Origin: Syngnathus acus
Lineage: Eukaryota; Chordata; Actinopteri; Syngnathiformes; Syngnathidae
Direction: 5' to 3'
Assembly (NCBI RefSeq): GCF_901709675.1
Contig: NC_051089.1
Location: 15,737,976-15,801,975, forward strand
DNA: 64,000 nucleotides
Shown here: one piece after another, positions 43,001 through 48,179 of the stretch
Layout: each line of letters begins with the position of its first letter
Position numbering within the stretch: the stretch's first letter is position 1
Translations under genes and position numbers: made by a program
Notes under the pieces: model-generated
The model's database searches: none
What the model saw: the letters and a program-made list of their open reading frames with translations, nothing else
Told to the model about the DNA's origin: nothing

Positions 43001-44700
43001 AAAAAAAAAAAAAAGATGCTTCTAGACTAGAGGCTCCAGGGATACCTGAGCTCTCGAGCCAAGGCTTTCATCTCAAACAGCAGGAACAAAGCAGATGGCA
43101 AAGGGGAGTATTGGGGGGGCACAGGGGTTCGCTGTATGATTAATTATTCATCAAAAGGTCAGTAACAGAAACTGAGTATTGAACCAAACTGGCCGCAGTT
43201 CAACTAACCCAGATGTCAGAGATTAAACAACCGATGTGACGCAAAATGACAAAGGTTTTGTTGTTCTAATATAACCCAACTCAGCCTGTGACCTGCAACC
43301 TGTGCTACTAATGTTTTTGTTCCTTTTTATCACGTATGTAGTTTGGACCCCATTCTCACGCCTTTCTGACAGGAACAGGAACAACCAACCACATTGGGGC
43401 TGATGGAAGCGCTGATAGATAATAGTGAGACAACTTTTGTATATTCCTACTAGGAATTTCTCGCGTCTGTTTGTTCCTACAAAAAAAAAAACATTGGCTT
43501 TTTTTGACCATTTAAAATACATTTTTGTTCCTTTTAATGTATTTTCTGTACATTTTTCAGTGTAACTGAACTAAAGACCAGTGTTTGGGGTGATTTATTT
43601 ATGTGTAATAACTGAACTCCTGGATTTTATCATAAGAACAATATCCTCATGTTTATTTACAAAACTGAGCTGATGGAGTCTCTTGTATATTTATTAAATA
43701 GAATAAAGTACATGAACTGAACATTTTACAAAAAAGGACAATACATTGAAATGAGGCTGCCAAGAAAATTGCTAGTCTTCTCACTGACTCATGTTTTGGT
43801 GTGAGGAGTCAAGATTTAGGACTGATCCCAGCAACTCAATCAGCAAGGATGGTGAATGTTGCTGCCTACCTGCTTTCCCTGGGAAGTGGTGTCCCATTTC
43901 TGCTGCTTTATCCTGGTGCTGTTGCTGTTAGGAGAAAGAACAAGGACAGGTTTGTTCCTGCTGCTGCTTTCCCTCATGAGCCCCCTCGCAGCCAAACTAC
44001 CAGAAAACCAAACTGTCAACCAAGAGAAAAATCAACTTCCGCCTCTTTAAATCTACCGTACCTTTCAAGAAGCAAAGTGAATATTGTGCAATGCCTCTGG
44101 AATGAATGAATGAAAAAGGTAAAGACCCAATGATTGTCACACACACATGAACAGATGAATGAATGAACAAATGAATGAACGAACGAACGAACGAAGGAAT
44201 GATGGAATGAATGAATGAATGAATGAATGAATGAATGAATGAATGAATGAATGAATGAATGAATGAATGAAAAGAAAAAGAACAAGGCGATTTAACAGTT
44301 TAGCATTAAAAAACTCTAAGTTCAAGACTTGAATTGCAGACATCTACTATGAGTATGATAAAGTGTTCATCCATTAACCAACAGAGTCATTCATTTTTTT
44401 AATCTAAAACCATGCAAATGACCGCAGAATGTAAATTGTTTTTCAACAACTTACTTATAAAATTCATCTGAATTCTCCCCGTCGACAGCATTCCTTGACC
44501 AATGCACTGAAATCAAGAGATTCATTAATATTTTTAACAAATATAAGATATAAAAACAAATTCATCACCTATTTTTTTCTTTGTTATAGTGACAGCACGT
44601 GTGACATTTATCAACATGACTCACCTTCATAAATTAAGATAAAATATAAAAATAAAAAGTGCAAGAGCCTTCTCCAGCCAAATCCTAAGTGGGGATCCAT
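697..44700 (-). CDS. otog: Otogelin (54 coding exons identified; 3' end beyond left edge)
   Basis: Otogelin is a secreted, mucin-related glycoprotein of the tectorial membrane, otolithic membrane and cupula; it anchors these gels to the inner-ear epithelium. Domain order read from the minus strand: signal peptide, Ser/Thr-rich exon, EGF-like, VWD1-C8-TIL, VWD2-C8-TIL, VWD3-C8, AbfB beta-trefoil, Cys-rich linker, 817-residue mucin-like exon, VWD4-C8-TIL, VWC-like tail, CTCK. The AbfB domain plus a long PTS exon between VWD3 and VWD4 points to otog rather than otogl, which has no comparably long PTS region. About 9.8 kb of coding sequence (about 3,270 residues) is visible, a little longer than the mammalian protein of about 2,900. 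Exon phases agree throughout except between exons 2 and 3. The last CTCK exon and the stop lie left of position 1. Exon coordinates are given in the domain entries. Confidence in identity is high; single exon boundaries could be off by a few bases. Confidence 0.93.
951..1128. repeat. Two-copy tandem duplication, 98-bp period
   Basis: The stretch starting GATGAGCAACGCTTAACCTA at 951 recurs at 1049 with few differences, both copies running on through the same TAGTAATTAC and AAATGAAAA blocks. It lies in an otog intron. Confidence 0.8.
1440..1507. repeat. Short tandem duplication, about 36-38 bp
   Basis: GTGACGGATAGACGACTAAT is followed by a second copy GTGACGGATAGAAGACTAAT, each ending ATCACA. 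It is intronic and too short to classify. Confidence 0.6.
2812..3113 (-). mobile_element. tRNA-derived SINE
   Basis: Read on the minus strand the element begins with an A-box-like TAGTGGTAGAGTG and a B-box GGTTCAAACCC, which together make a Pol III tRNA-type promoter. The body and a simple tail ending near a CA run follow. It lies in the long otog intron between exons 53 and 54. A short piece of the same tail (about 44125-44153) recurs elsewhere in the window. Confidence 0.8.
3438..3515 (-). repeat. Degenerate tRNA-SINE-like fragment
   Basis: Reverse-complement reading gives GTGGCTTAGTGGTTTATGTG followed by a spacer and a possible B-box remnant. Weak; no tail or duplication seen. Confidence 0.35.
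3787..4298 (-). other. otog: otog exons 51-53: last VWC-like segment
   Basis: Exons 4200-4298 ([20 protein letters not shown]), 3999-4118 ([16 protein letters not shown] ... [12 protein letters not shown]) and 3787-3832 ([16 protein letters not shown]). The CPP.NETEC motif and the CC.TC ending are conserved in otogelin and in the C-terminal VWC of mucins. Exons 51 and 52 are phase 0-0, exon 53 phase 0-1. Confidence 0.87.
4308..4370. repeat. (CA)n / (TG)n microsatellite at the 3' splice site of otog exon 51
   Basis: Pure and CACG-interrupted CA repeats on the plus strand. In otog pre-mRNA this is a UG repeat ending about 9 nt before exon 51, where a polypyrimidine tract is normally found. Confidence 0.95.
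5168..5667. mobile_element. TA-flanked MITE (CCGTTTTTTCC... type)
   Basis: The ends are inverted copies: CCGTTTTTTTCCATGTATAA on the left and TTATACGTGGGAAAAAACGG on the right, each flanked by TA. Internal copies of the terminal motif (ATGTATAATGCGC) occur on both sides. No transposase. It sits in the otog intron between exons 49 and 50. Confidence 0.75.
5950..6250. mobile_element. Possible hAT-type remnant
   Basis: CAGGGGTCCCCTAACTACC at the left edge and the following CCAGTCCGGGTCAGCAAG resemble hAT ends with a CAGGGGT start. No convincing right end or duplication is visible. Confidence 0.35.
6629..6649. repeat. (TA)n microsatellite
   Basis: A run of alternating TA, intronic. Confidence 0.9.
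6886..7022. repeat. Long (GT)n microsatellite
   Basis: Almost pure GT on the plus strand for about 100 bases, with GC interruptions at the ends. In otog pre-mRNA it is a CA repeat starting about 20 nt downstream of the exon 46 donor. Confidence 0.95.
7222..7932. mobile_element. TA-flanked MITE (ATAAGTCGC type) with nested hAT piece
   Basis: Left end CCCTATTTACCGGACTATAA and right end CGTCCGGAAAATACGG are inverted, with TA at both borders. Subterminal ATAAGTCGC motifs occur at both ends. A second element fragment starting at about 7661 (GAGGTCCTCAACC ... CCGGTCCGTGGCAC) is inserted inside. Confidence 0.7.
10682..10734. repeat. (AAT/AAC)n microsatellite
   Basis: Imperfect AAT/AAC triplets directly preceding a SINE. 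Confidence 0.85.
10736..11094 (+). mobile_element. Fish SINE, nearly full length
   Basis: It begins GCACGGTGGGTGACGCACTG, continues through GATTCCACCTCCGGCC and TGTGGAGTTTGCATGTTCTC, and ends in a GGATGGATGG tail. The 5' part has a tRNA-like A/B-box arrangement (TTCGATTCC). Copies or pieces recur at 19466, 40352, 45706, 54692, 56278, 57573 and 60222. Confidence 0.8.
12667..15116 (-). other. otog: otog exon 35: large mucin-like PTS exon (817 residues)
   Basis: A single 2,450-bp exon with no stop encodes Thr/Ser/Pro-rich sequence almost without cysteine, for example [17 protein letters not shown]. The acceptor is GTTTAG after phase 1 (T|GT = Cys, joining EDC to IKAPV), and the donor ACG|GTGGGT is phase 0, joining RMCT to [10 protein letters not shown]. 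It should be heavily O-glycosylated and extended. Mammalian OTOG has a comparable but shorter region in the same place. Repeats are irregular rather than a clean tandem array, unlike gel-forming intestinal mucins. Confidence 0.93.
15174..15549. mobile_element. TA-flanked MITE (ATAAGGCGC type), copy 1
   Basis: Left CCGTATTTTCCGGACTATAA and right TTATAGTCCGGAAAATACAT are near-perfect inverted repeats. It lies just upstream of the mucin exon of otog, in the intron between exons 34 and 35. Confidence 0.8.
15628..15829. mobile_element. Palindromic hAT-like MITE
   Basis: Left arm GGCAACTCCGGTCCTTGGGG ... GTGTCCTGCAT and right arm ATGCAGGACACCAGCCCTTG ... ACCGGGGTTGTC are inverted over about 75 bp each, so the single strand would fold into a long hairpin. 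Confidence 0.7.
15937..16691 (-). other. otog: otog exons 33-34: Cys-rich linker before the mucin exon
   Basis: Exons 16586-16691 and 15937-16016 encode [17 protein letters not shown], then [17 protein letters not shown] and RRCVYIEDC, a TIL-type module. The donor after exon 33 is CCACA|GTGAGA in phase 2, which restores Q-V-E-G across the junction. Confidence 0.87.
16113..16345 (-). mobile_element. Old, degenerate copy of the GGATGG-tailed SINE
   Basis: ACCAGCCAATCACAGAAAAA, the CATTCACACCT spacer and TGGGAGAGTACCTGGAGTAA correspond in order to the SINE copies at 45.7 and 60.2 kb but are heavily mutated. Confidence 0.5.
17143..17176. repeat. Solo end of an ATAAGGCGC-type MITE
   Basis: CTCCGGAGCGAGTTATAGTC followed by CAGAAAATACGGTA matches one terminal repeat only. 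Confidence 0.6.
17607..18729 (-). other. otog: otog exons 30-32: AbfB-like beta-trefoil domain
   Basis: Exon 30 (18703-18729) is a 27-bp micro-exon encoding FDCEFYNK. Exon 31 (18159-18329) begins [11 protein letters not shown] and contains [13 protein letters not shown]. Exon 32 (17607-17885) encodes [20 protein letters not shown], then [27 protein letters not shown] and [11 protein letters not shown]. Repeated [F/L]xS..KPG.FL..-type strands are typical of the alpha-L-arabinofuranosidase B family beta-trefoil seen only in otogelins among the VWD proteins. The catalytic function is not expected; glycan binding is a reasonable inference. Confidence 0.88.
18800..19121 (+). mobile_element. hAT MITE (CAGGGGTGTCAAACTCA family), copy 1
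   Basis: The ends CAGGGGTGTCAAACTCA and TGAGTTTGACACCTGTG are inverted. Flanks are a perfect 8-bp duplication, TGTTAAGG at 18792-18799 and 19122-19129, the hAT hallmark. It lies in the otog intron between exons 29 and 30. Confidence 0.9.
19206..20164 (-). other. otog: otog exons 28-29: C8 domain 3
   Basis: Exons 20048-20164 and 19206-19362. They encode [29 protein letters not shown] and then [20 protein letters not shown] with [16 protein letters not shown]. Phases 0-0 and 0-1. The match to mammalian otogelin is close here. Confidence 0.9.
19466..19640 (+). mobile_element. SINE fragment, 5' part
   Basis: TGGGATCATGGTTCGCACAT, GGGTTCGAATCCCAACTCTG and GTGGACTTTGCATGAGTTTG correspond to the 5' half of the GGATGG-tailed SINE; it is diverged and truncated. 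Confidence 0.6.
20295..22632 (-). other. otog: otog exons 24-27: VWD3 domain
   Basis: Exons 22494-22632, 21554-21688, 21202-21348 and 20295-20414. The domain opens [20 protein letters not shown], contains [20 protein letters not shown] and [20 protein letters not shown], and closes [19 protein letters not shown] with GNSW. Exons 25-27 are symmetric phase 0. Confidence 0.92.
23407..23660 (+). mobile_element. hAT MITE copy 2, 3'-truncated
   Basis: Starts CAGGGGTGTCAAACTCATTT and follows the same body as the 18.8-kb copy up to AATTCTAGTAATGACACA, where similarity stops. The right end is lost. Confidence 0.8.
23661..26004. other. Remainder of large otog intron (between exons 22 and 23), nothing recognised
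   Basis: About 2.3 kb of AT-rich intron. I see only short poly-A and poly-T runs (for example 24130-24150 and 25415-25432), with no exon, RNA gene or clear mobile element. Confidence 0.5.
27280..27640 (+). repeat. GC-rich block in AT-rich intron, probably a diverged repeat
   Basis: GGTGGGCTGCACCTGGCCAC and TTGGGGATGATCAGGAGGG stand out by base composition from the flanking sequence. Both plus-strand frames are open here, but no domain or splice-consistent gene is apparent. A repeat remnant is my best guess. Confidence 0.35.
27999..28438 (+). mobile_element. hAT-like element (CAGGGGTGGGCAA type)
   Basis: Left end CAGGGGTGGGCAATTCATTT and right end GGCCATTGTTTGCCCAGGTA are roughly inverted. 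No matching 8-bp duplication is visible, so the ends may be eroded. Confidence 0.55.
29029..30293 (-). other. otog: otog exons 17-19: C8 domain 2 and TIL2
   Basis: Exons 30169-30293 and 29524-29736 give the GNAW motif then a C8 domain with [18 protein letters not shown] and a dense [19 protein letters not shown] segment. Exon 29029-29194 gives TIL2, starting [17 protein letters not shown] and ending [19 protein letters not shown]. Phases 2-1, 1-1, 1-2. Confidence 0.88.
31248..31662. mobile_element. TA-flanked MITE (ATAAGGCGC type), copy 2
   Basis: Left CCATATTTTCCGGGCTATAA and right TTATAGTCCGGAAAATACGG, with TA on each side (31246-31247 and 31663-31664). The interior is the reverse complement of copy 1, including the CGGGCCAGTT / AACTGGCCCG block. 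Confidence 0.85.
32733..33060. mobile_element. Possible hAT remnant
   Basis: GTTCTCAAATAGTGGGGCGG with a following G-rich CCCTCCTGGGGG block resembles the terminal region of a common fish hAT family. A second short piece (CTTCTCAAATAGAGGGGCAC) is at 45112. The right border is not defined. Confidence 0.4.
33263..33591 (+). mobile_element. hAT MITE (CAGGGGTGTCAAACTCA family), copy 3
   Basis: Complete element with both inverted ends and a perfect 8-bp duplication TATTAAAG (33255-33262 and 33592-33599). It is in the otog intron between exons 14 and 15. Confidence 0.92.
34456..34967 (-). other. otog: otog exons 11-13: TIL/VWC-type linker 1
   Basis: Exons 34842-34967, 34666-34774 and 34456-34502 encode a trypsin-inhibitor-like Cys-rich module: VKECPEG at the start, [11 protein letters not shown], then [26 protein letters not shown] with YPSGQTI, and finally [17 protein letters not shown]. 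Cysteine spacing follows the standard TIL plus half-VWC that separates D domains in VWF, mucins and otogelins. Confidence 0.87.
35459..36884 (-). other. otog: otog exons 8-10: C8 domain 1
   Basis: Exons 36754-36884, 36129-36235 and 35459-35568 follow VWD1. The segment begins with EMFGNSWAE, a GNSW motif common after VWD domains, then a C8 pattern including [20 protein letters not shown] and [11 protein letters not shown]-type spacing ending in C. Phases 1-0, 0-2, 2-1 agree with the neighbouring exons. Confidence 0.85.
35678..36041 (+). mobile_element. hAT MITE (CAGGGGTGCTCACAC family)
   Basis: Left CAGGGGTGCTCACAC and right TAGCACCCCTG, flanked by a perfect 8-bp duplication AGTTAGAC (35670-35677 and 36042-36049). 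A different family from the CAAACTCA elements. Confidence 0.88.
37190..37979. mobile_element. TA-flanked MITE (GGCCCGAATATAAGACG type)
   Basis: Left CCGTATTGGCCCGAATATAA and right TTATATTCGGGCCAATACGG are perfect inverted repeats with TA at both borders. The GTCGTCTTA motif is repeated inside the ends. It has no transposase-like frame. Confidence 0.85.
38091..39233 (-). other. otog: otog exons 5-7: VWD1 domain
   Basis: Exons 39076-39233, 38575-38696 and 38091-38299 form the first von Willebrand D domain. It starts with the hallmark [19 protein letters not shown] and ends with the conserved [15 protein letters not shown], which carries the CGLC motif and an acidic, Ca2+-site-like NFN..DD. Phases run 1-0, 0-2, 2-1. 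D domains of this family mediate disulfide-linked assembly and mucin-type polymerisation. Confidence 0.9.
39612..39710 (-). other. otog: otog exon 4: EGF-like domain
   Basis: This 99-bp phase 1-1 exon encodes a compact six-cysteine module (C..C..GG.C, then C.C, then C), with CLNGGWC and the closing GHRC of an EGF fold. It sits immediately before VWD1, exactly as in otogelins. The acceptor is TGTAG and the donor ACAG|GTATAA. Confidence 0.85.
39947..40336. mobile_element. TA-flanked MITE (ATAAGGCGC type), copy 3
   Basis: Left CCATATTTTCCGGACTATAA and right TTATAGTCCGGAAAATACGG with TA flanks. The interior matches copy 1 in the same orientation. It lies upstream of the otog EGF exon. Confidence 0.85.
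40352..40620 (-). mobile_element. SINE copy, diverged
   Basis: Starts ATCCATCCATCCATTGTCCG (reverse of the GGATGG tail) and continues through GAGCCTATCCAAGCTGAC and GACACCCTGAACTG. It abuts the MITE at 39947-40336. Confidence 0.65.
41175..41921 (-). other. otog: otog exon 3: N-terminal Ser/Thr-rich (mucin-like) segment
   Basis: One open 747-bp exon encodes about 249 residues dominated by Ser, Thr, Gln and Pro, with no cysteines, for example [20 protein letters not shown]. It ends ...[14 protein letters not shown] and joins in phase (CAG|GTAATT donor) to the EGF exon. Dense Ser/Thr suggests O-glycosylation. Mammalian otogelin has a shorter, less regular spacer here, with a similar basic RR..AK motif just before the EGF domain. 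The acceptor is ambiguous: CAACAG (start 41921, needs incoming phase 1) or TTTTAG (start 41937, phase 0). Confidence 0.75.
42087..42403 (-). mobile_element. hAT MITE (CAGGGGTGTCAAACTCA family), copy 4
   Basis: Inverted orientation: CACAGGTGTCAAACTCAAGG on the left, TGAGTTTGACACCCCTG on the right. Flanks GTCTAAGT and GCCTAAGT match at 7 of 8 positions, indicating an older insertion. It lies just upstream of otog exon 3. Confidence 0.85.
44100..44272. repeat. (GAAT)n microsatellite
   Basis: Long imperfect then perfect GAAT tetranucleotide array in the otog intron between exons 2 and 3. Confidence 0.95.
44455..44700 (-). other. otog: otog exons 1-2: start codon, signal peptide, short linker
   Basis: Exon 1 (44625-44700) opens with ATG and encodes [15 protein letters not shown] followed by a Leu/Phe/Ile-rich stretch ending in E. 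This gives basic, hydrophobic and cleavage-type regions typical of a secretory signal. Its donor is GAAG|GTGAGT, phase 1. Exon 2 (44455-44506) follows a TTTCAG acceptor and reads [17 protein letters not shown] in phase with exon 1, ending at a GTAAGT donor in phase 2. That phase does not fit the best acceptors of exon 3, so a small exon may be missing between 41.9 and 44.5 kb, or exon 2 may be read differently. The start is chosen because it is the only ATG in the exon that yields a signal peptide. Confidence 0.65.
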
Positions 44701-44849
44701 TTGTGTTTTGCAGATCCTCAGTCAGTCAGCTTTAGACAGCATCACCTGGTGAAAACCCCCCAGCTGGACTCCCGCTGCTGCCTACTCTGCTCCATCCGGC
44801 TCATCCTCGAGGCGCTCGGCGTGCACCTGAAGAACTGGTGCACCTTCTC

Positions 44850-44872
44850 ATTAGCATAAAATATGCATGGAT
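44850..44872 (-). promoter_or_regulatory. Possible otog core promoter: TATA-like and octamer-like motif
   Basis: On the minus strand, about 150 bases upstream of the otog ATG, the sequence reads CATATTTTATGCTAATGAG. It contains a TATA-like ATATTTTA overlapping ATGCTAAT, one base from the POU octamer ATGCAAAT. The spacing would place transcription start near 44830. POU factors act in hair-cell and supporting-cell gene control, but a role here is only inference. Confidence 0.25.
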
Positions 44873-45178
44873 GGGTGGGGTTAAGCAAGTGACATTATCC
44901 AAACACCTCTCCGTGGAGAGGCTGAGCAAATGTCAATATAACTGACAATATCAAGAGTGATAATAAATTGAATGAATAATTCCATCCATTTTCTATAGAA
45001 CATGTGCTTTTTAGAGTCGTGGGTGAGCTGGAGGTGTTGTATGGTATGTAGAGACAAACCAGTCACATCCTACATTCACACTTATAGACAGTCTTCATTT
45101 AAGCCAGAGCTTCTCAAATAGAGGGGCACTCAGAGACCCCAATGGGCTTTGTATCACACAGCTTAGTGTGTGCGTGTG

Positions 45179-45208
45179 CATGTGTGTGTGTGTGTGTGTG
45201 TGTGTGTG
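45179..45208. repeat. (TG)n microsatellite
   Basis: Short TG run just downstream of otog's putative promoter area. Confidence 0.9.
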
Positions 45209-45305
45209 GTGCTCAATCAGGATGTGGGAGGAAAAGATACTATACCTGTATCTTTTGCCATATTGAGATTTTCTCTCACAGCTAGGCATTTTTTCTTGCA
45301 CAGAA

Positions 45306-45608
45306 CTTTTTATGATTCAGACTCTTTATAGATGTCCCTTGTATCCCAATGCTGCTTGTTCTGAAAAGGAAGCAATGGTTGATATGAACGGAGGTGGTGA
45401 CCAAAGCAGTTGATGAATATATTATATTTCAACTTACTGGTGATGTCCGAATCCTAACAGCAACCTGGACACACGCACTGTTGAGACTGAGCTGTGGAAA
45501 AAGATTTGTGATGTCAATAGGATTATCAATTTCAATATTAGAATCAGCATGATTTGATGTATCGTCCTCTACTGCTGTCACTTCCAGTAACTTGGCCATC
45601 ATCTGGAA
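45306..45608 (-). CDS. Possible small two-exon ORF, unidentified
   Basis: On the minus strand a TTATTCCAG acceptor is followed by ATGATGGCC and an open frame with IEIDNPIDITNLFPQLSLNS, then ACVQVAVRIRTSP, ending exactly at a good CCA|GTAAGT donor (45437). A CCTTTTCAG acceptor (about 45361) would continue in phase as NKQHWDTRDIYKESES and a stop. The VQVAVRIR string resembles the first beta strand of kinesin motor domains (normally followed by RP), but nothing else of a motor is visible. It could be a small gene, a decayed motor-domain fragment or chance. It lies between otog and aph1b on the same strand. Confidence 0.25.
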
Positions 45609-45705
45609 TAATAGTACTGAAACATTTTATGAAGGAAATAGAACAATACCTTTTTTAAGTCACTGTGTGACTAAGGTTTTTATTGATTTGATGCAACTGA
45701 TTCTA

Positions 45706-46160
<455 letters not shown>

Positions 46161-46329
46161 ACCAATAAATTAGGCATGATGCACTCGTATCTTCTGCAAA
46201 TGCTTCAATCACTGTGAATGATTCACATCGTAATACATTACACTGATCAATACGTATTGCAGTCGATATTAAGTACCGTTGTATGACATATGACATGATA
46301 TATGATATGGTATGACATTACATTATATT

Positions 46330-46500
46330 GTACAGTGGTACCTCTTATGAACGTTATATGTTCCGCGATCGTGTTTGTAAGTTGAAACAGTTCTAAGTAG
46401 AAGCAACATTTCCCATAGGAATCAATGTAAAAGCAAATAATGCGTGCCAGACTATGTTCAATGGAACATTAATGTACGGCGAATGCTCCCAAGTGTGAAT
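46330..46500. mobile_element. Unclassified repeat-like segment
   Basis: CAGTGGTACCTCTTATGAAC with the following TTCCCATAGGAATCAATG has the look of a known fish repeat terminus, but I cannot define both ends. Confidence 0.3.
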
Positions 46501-47416
46501 CTGAGATTAAATATACATATCACAAAATCTTGCAACCTATACAGTACACAAGCTTAGGACCCAAATTTAAATATAATAAAAAATATAGTTACAGTAAAGC
46601 ACTTGTCTTTTCTACAATATTAAAACAGACACAAACTAAAATGAGTTAAAACCATGCAACATTTCAAAATGGAATACAACAAATTTATTTGAGACAATTC
46701 CAGTGCAAACAAATGACACTTCTCTCCTGCATCTTACCGGTTCTAATACAATTACCGTTGTGAACCATTCAGACTTGTATGTGAATTTTGCTTTGTTTTC
46801 CTTTCTTAACAAAACAAAGATTGGCACACATATCTAAACATCTGGTCCAGAAAGATTAAGCAGAACTTGCATAGCGATGAAAAAAAACAAAAGATTCCGG
46901 CATAATTATACTCACCCTAAATTACTAAAATATAAGACAATGCAGTGCTTATCAACAAATGCAACTTATAATAAAGGCAACAAAGAAACACAACATTCAG
47001 AAATTTACAAAGCTTTCGCATCAAACTTTGTTCTTACTGATCTCAAAGTGTTTGAAGCGAGCTGTTGAATAAATCATGTCAATTGAACATGACATCAAAT
47101 CAGTTTGAACGACCCAGAAATATACAACATTCATCTCATAAAGTCCATTGCTTTACGTATGTTGTCAAACATTTACTCAGGGTAATGATGTCGATTACAT
47201 ATTATGTTTTTAATTAATCATAATCCTTTGAAAAACATGACCCATTACTAAAACGAAAACCTTCCTGAGTGTTCAAACTTATGACAATATGACTACATGC
47301 TTGTAATCTTGGAGCGAAGCTTATGAAAATCAACAGAGACTTCCTGTAACATTTCAACAAATTAAAAGTATGGGCTCTATTCAGTAAAAGAGTATATTTT
47401 CTTAAAATATTATTTT
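46501..47416. other. Intergenic stretch, nothing recognised
   Basis: AT-rich sequence between the aph1b 3' side and otog. Scattered TTTATT strings could serve as minus-strand polyadenylation signals, but none is distinctive. Confidence 0.4.
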
Positions 47417-47734
47417 GGTAACACTTTATAATAATGTCAGCTTATAAAGTATTAACAGCACTAATCATGAATCATTTGTAAAATATTTGTAAAGTATACT
47501 TGTGAAGCATTGATAAAACTTCATAAACAATTAATTAATGATGAATGTAACATTTACAAATGTTTGTAAATGAGTAAGATTGATTGTTGATTGGTTTACT
47601 AATTATTAACAACTTATATATTATTAACAGACAATATCTTACTCATTTACAAACATTTGTAAATGTTATGTTCATCATTAGTTCATTGTTTATGAAGTGT
47701 ACTTTACAAGTGGACATTATTATAAAGTGTTACC
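47417..47734. mobile_element. hAT MITE (GGTAACACTTTATAATAATG family)
   Basis: Terminal inverted repeats GGTAACACTTTATAATAATG and CATTATTATAAAGTGTTACC, flanked by a perfect 8-bp duplication ATTATTTT (47409-47416 and 47735-47742). Subterminal ACATTTACAAATGTTTGTAA blocks are also palindromic. It lies in the otog/aph1b intergenic region. Confidence 0.85.
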
Positions 47735-48179
47735 ATTATTTTCCCTCTGCAAATAGTAAGTCATGAGTCAGGTTTACACATTTTTTTGTAATTCCAACTG
47801 AAATGATTCTGACTTCGGATCTCTGGCCAACCGTTTTACATATGAGGTGATCTATTCCAATCTGTCCTTTACATTGTCCACTATGTTAATTAAATCAAGA
47901 TGTGTTACAGCCGTGTAACATGTGGAGATTGATATAAATGTCACATGAATTCTGCCTTTTTATTCCGGTTGAGTCGTTCATGTGGAGCATTTGTGATCAT
48001 TTGAATTCTAATCGAAATGCATGGCTCCATGTAAACTTCTTTTTTAAACTAAAAAGTACCCTTAGGTTCAAATTCAAAATTCAGATTAACAGAGAACCAC
48101 CGCTCTCTTATGGTGTTCAGCGTGCATGTGAGTGTGGGATTTTGGATGGAGACTCTTGCAAGCTCCCTGGAGTGGTGCG

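Noticed and set aside
697-44700. Identification of the large gene as a gel-forming mucin (muc2/muc5) or as otogl
   Set aside because: The AbfB domain rules out mucins; the large PTS exon between VWD3 and VWD4 and the close match of VWD3/C8-3 favour otog over otogl.
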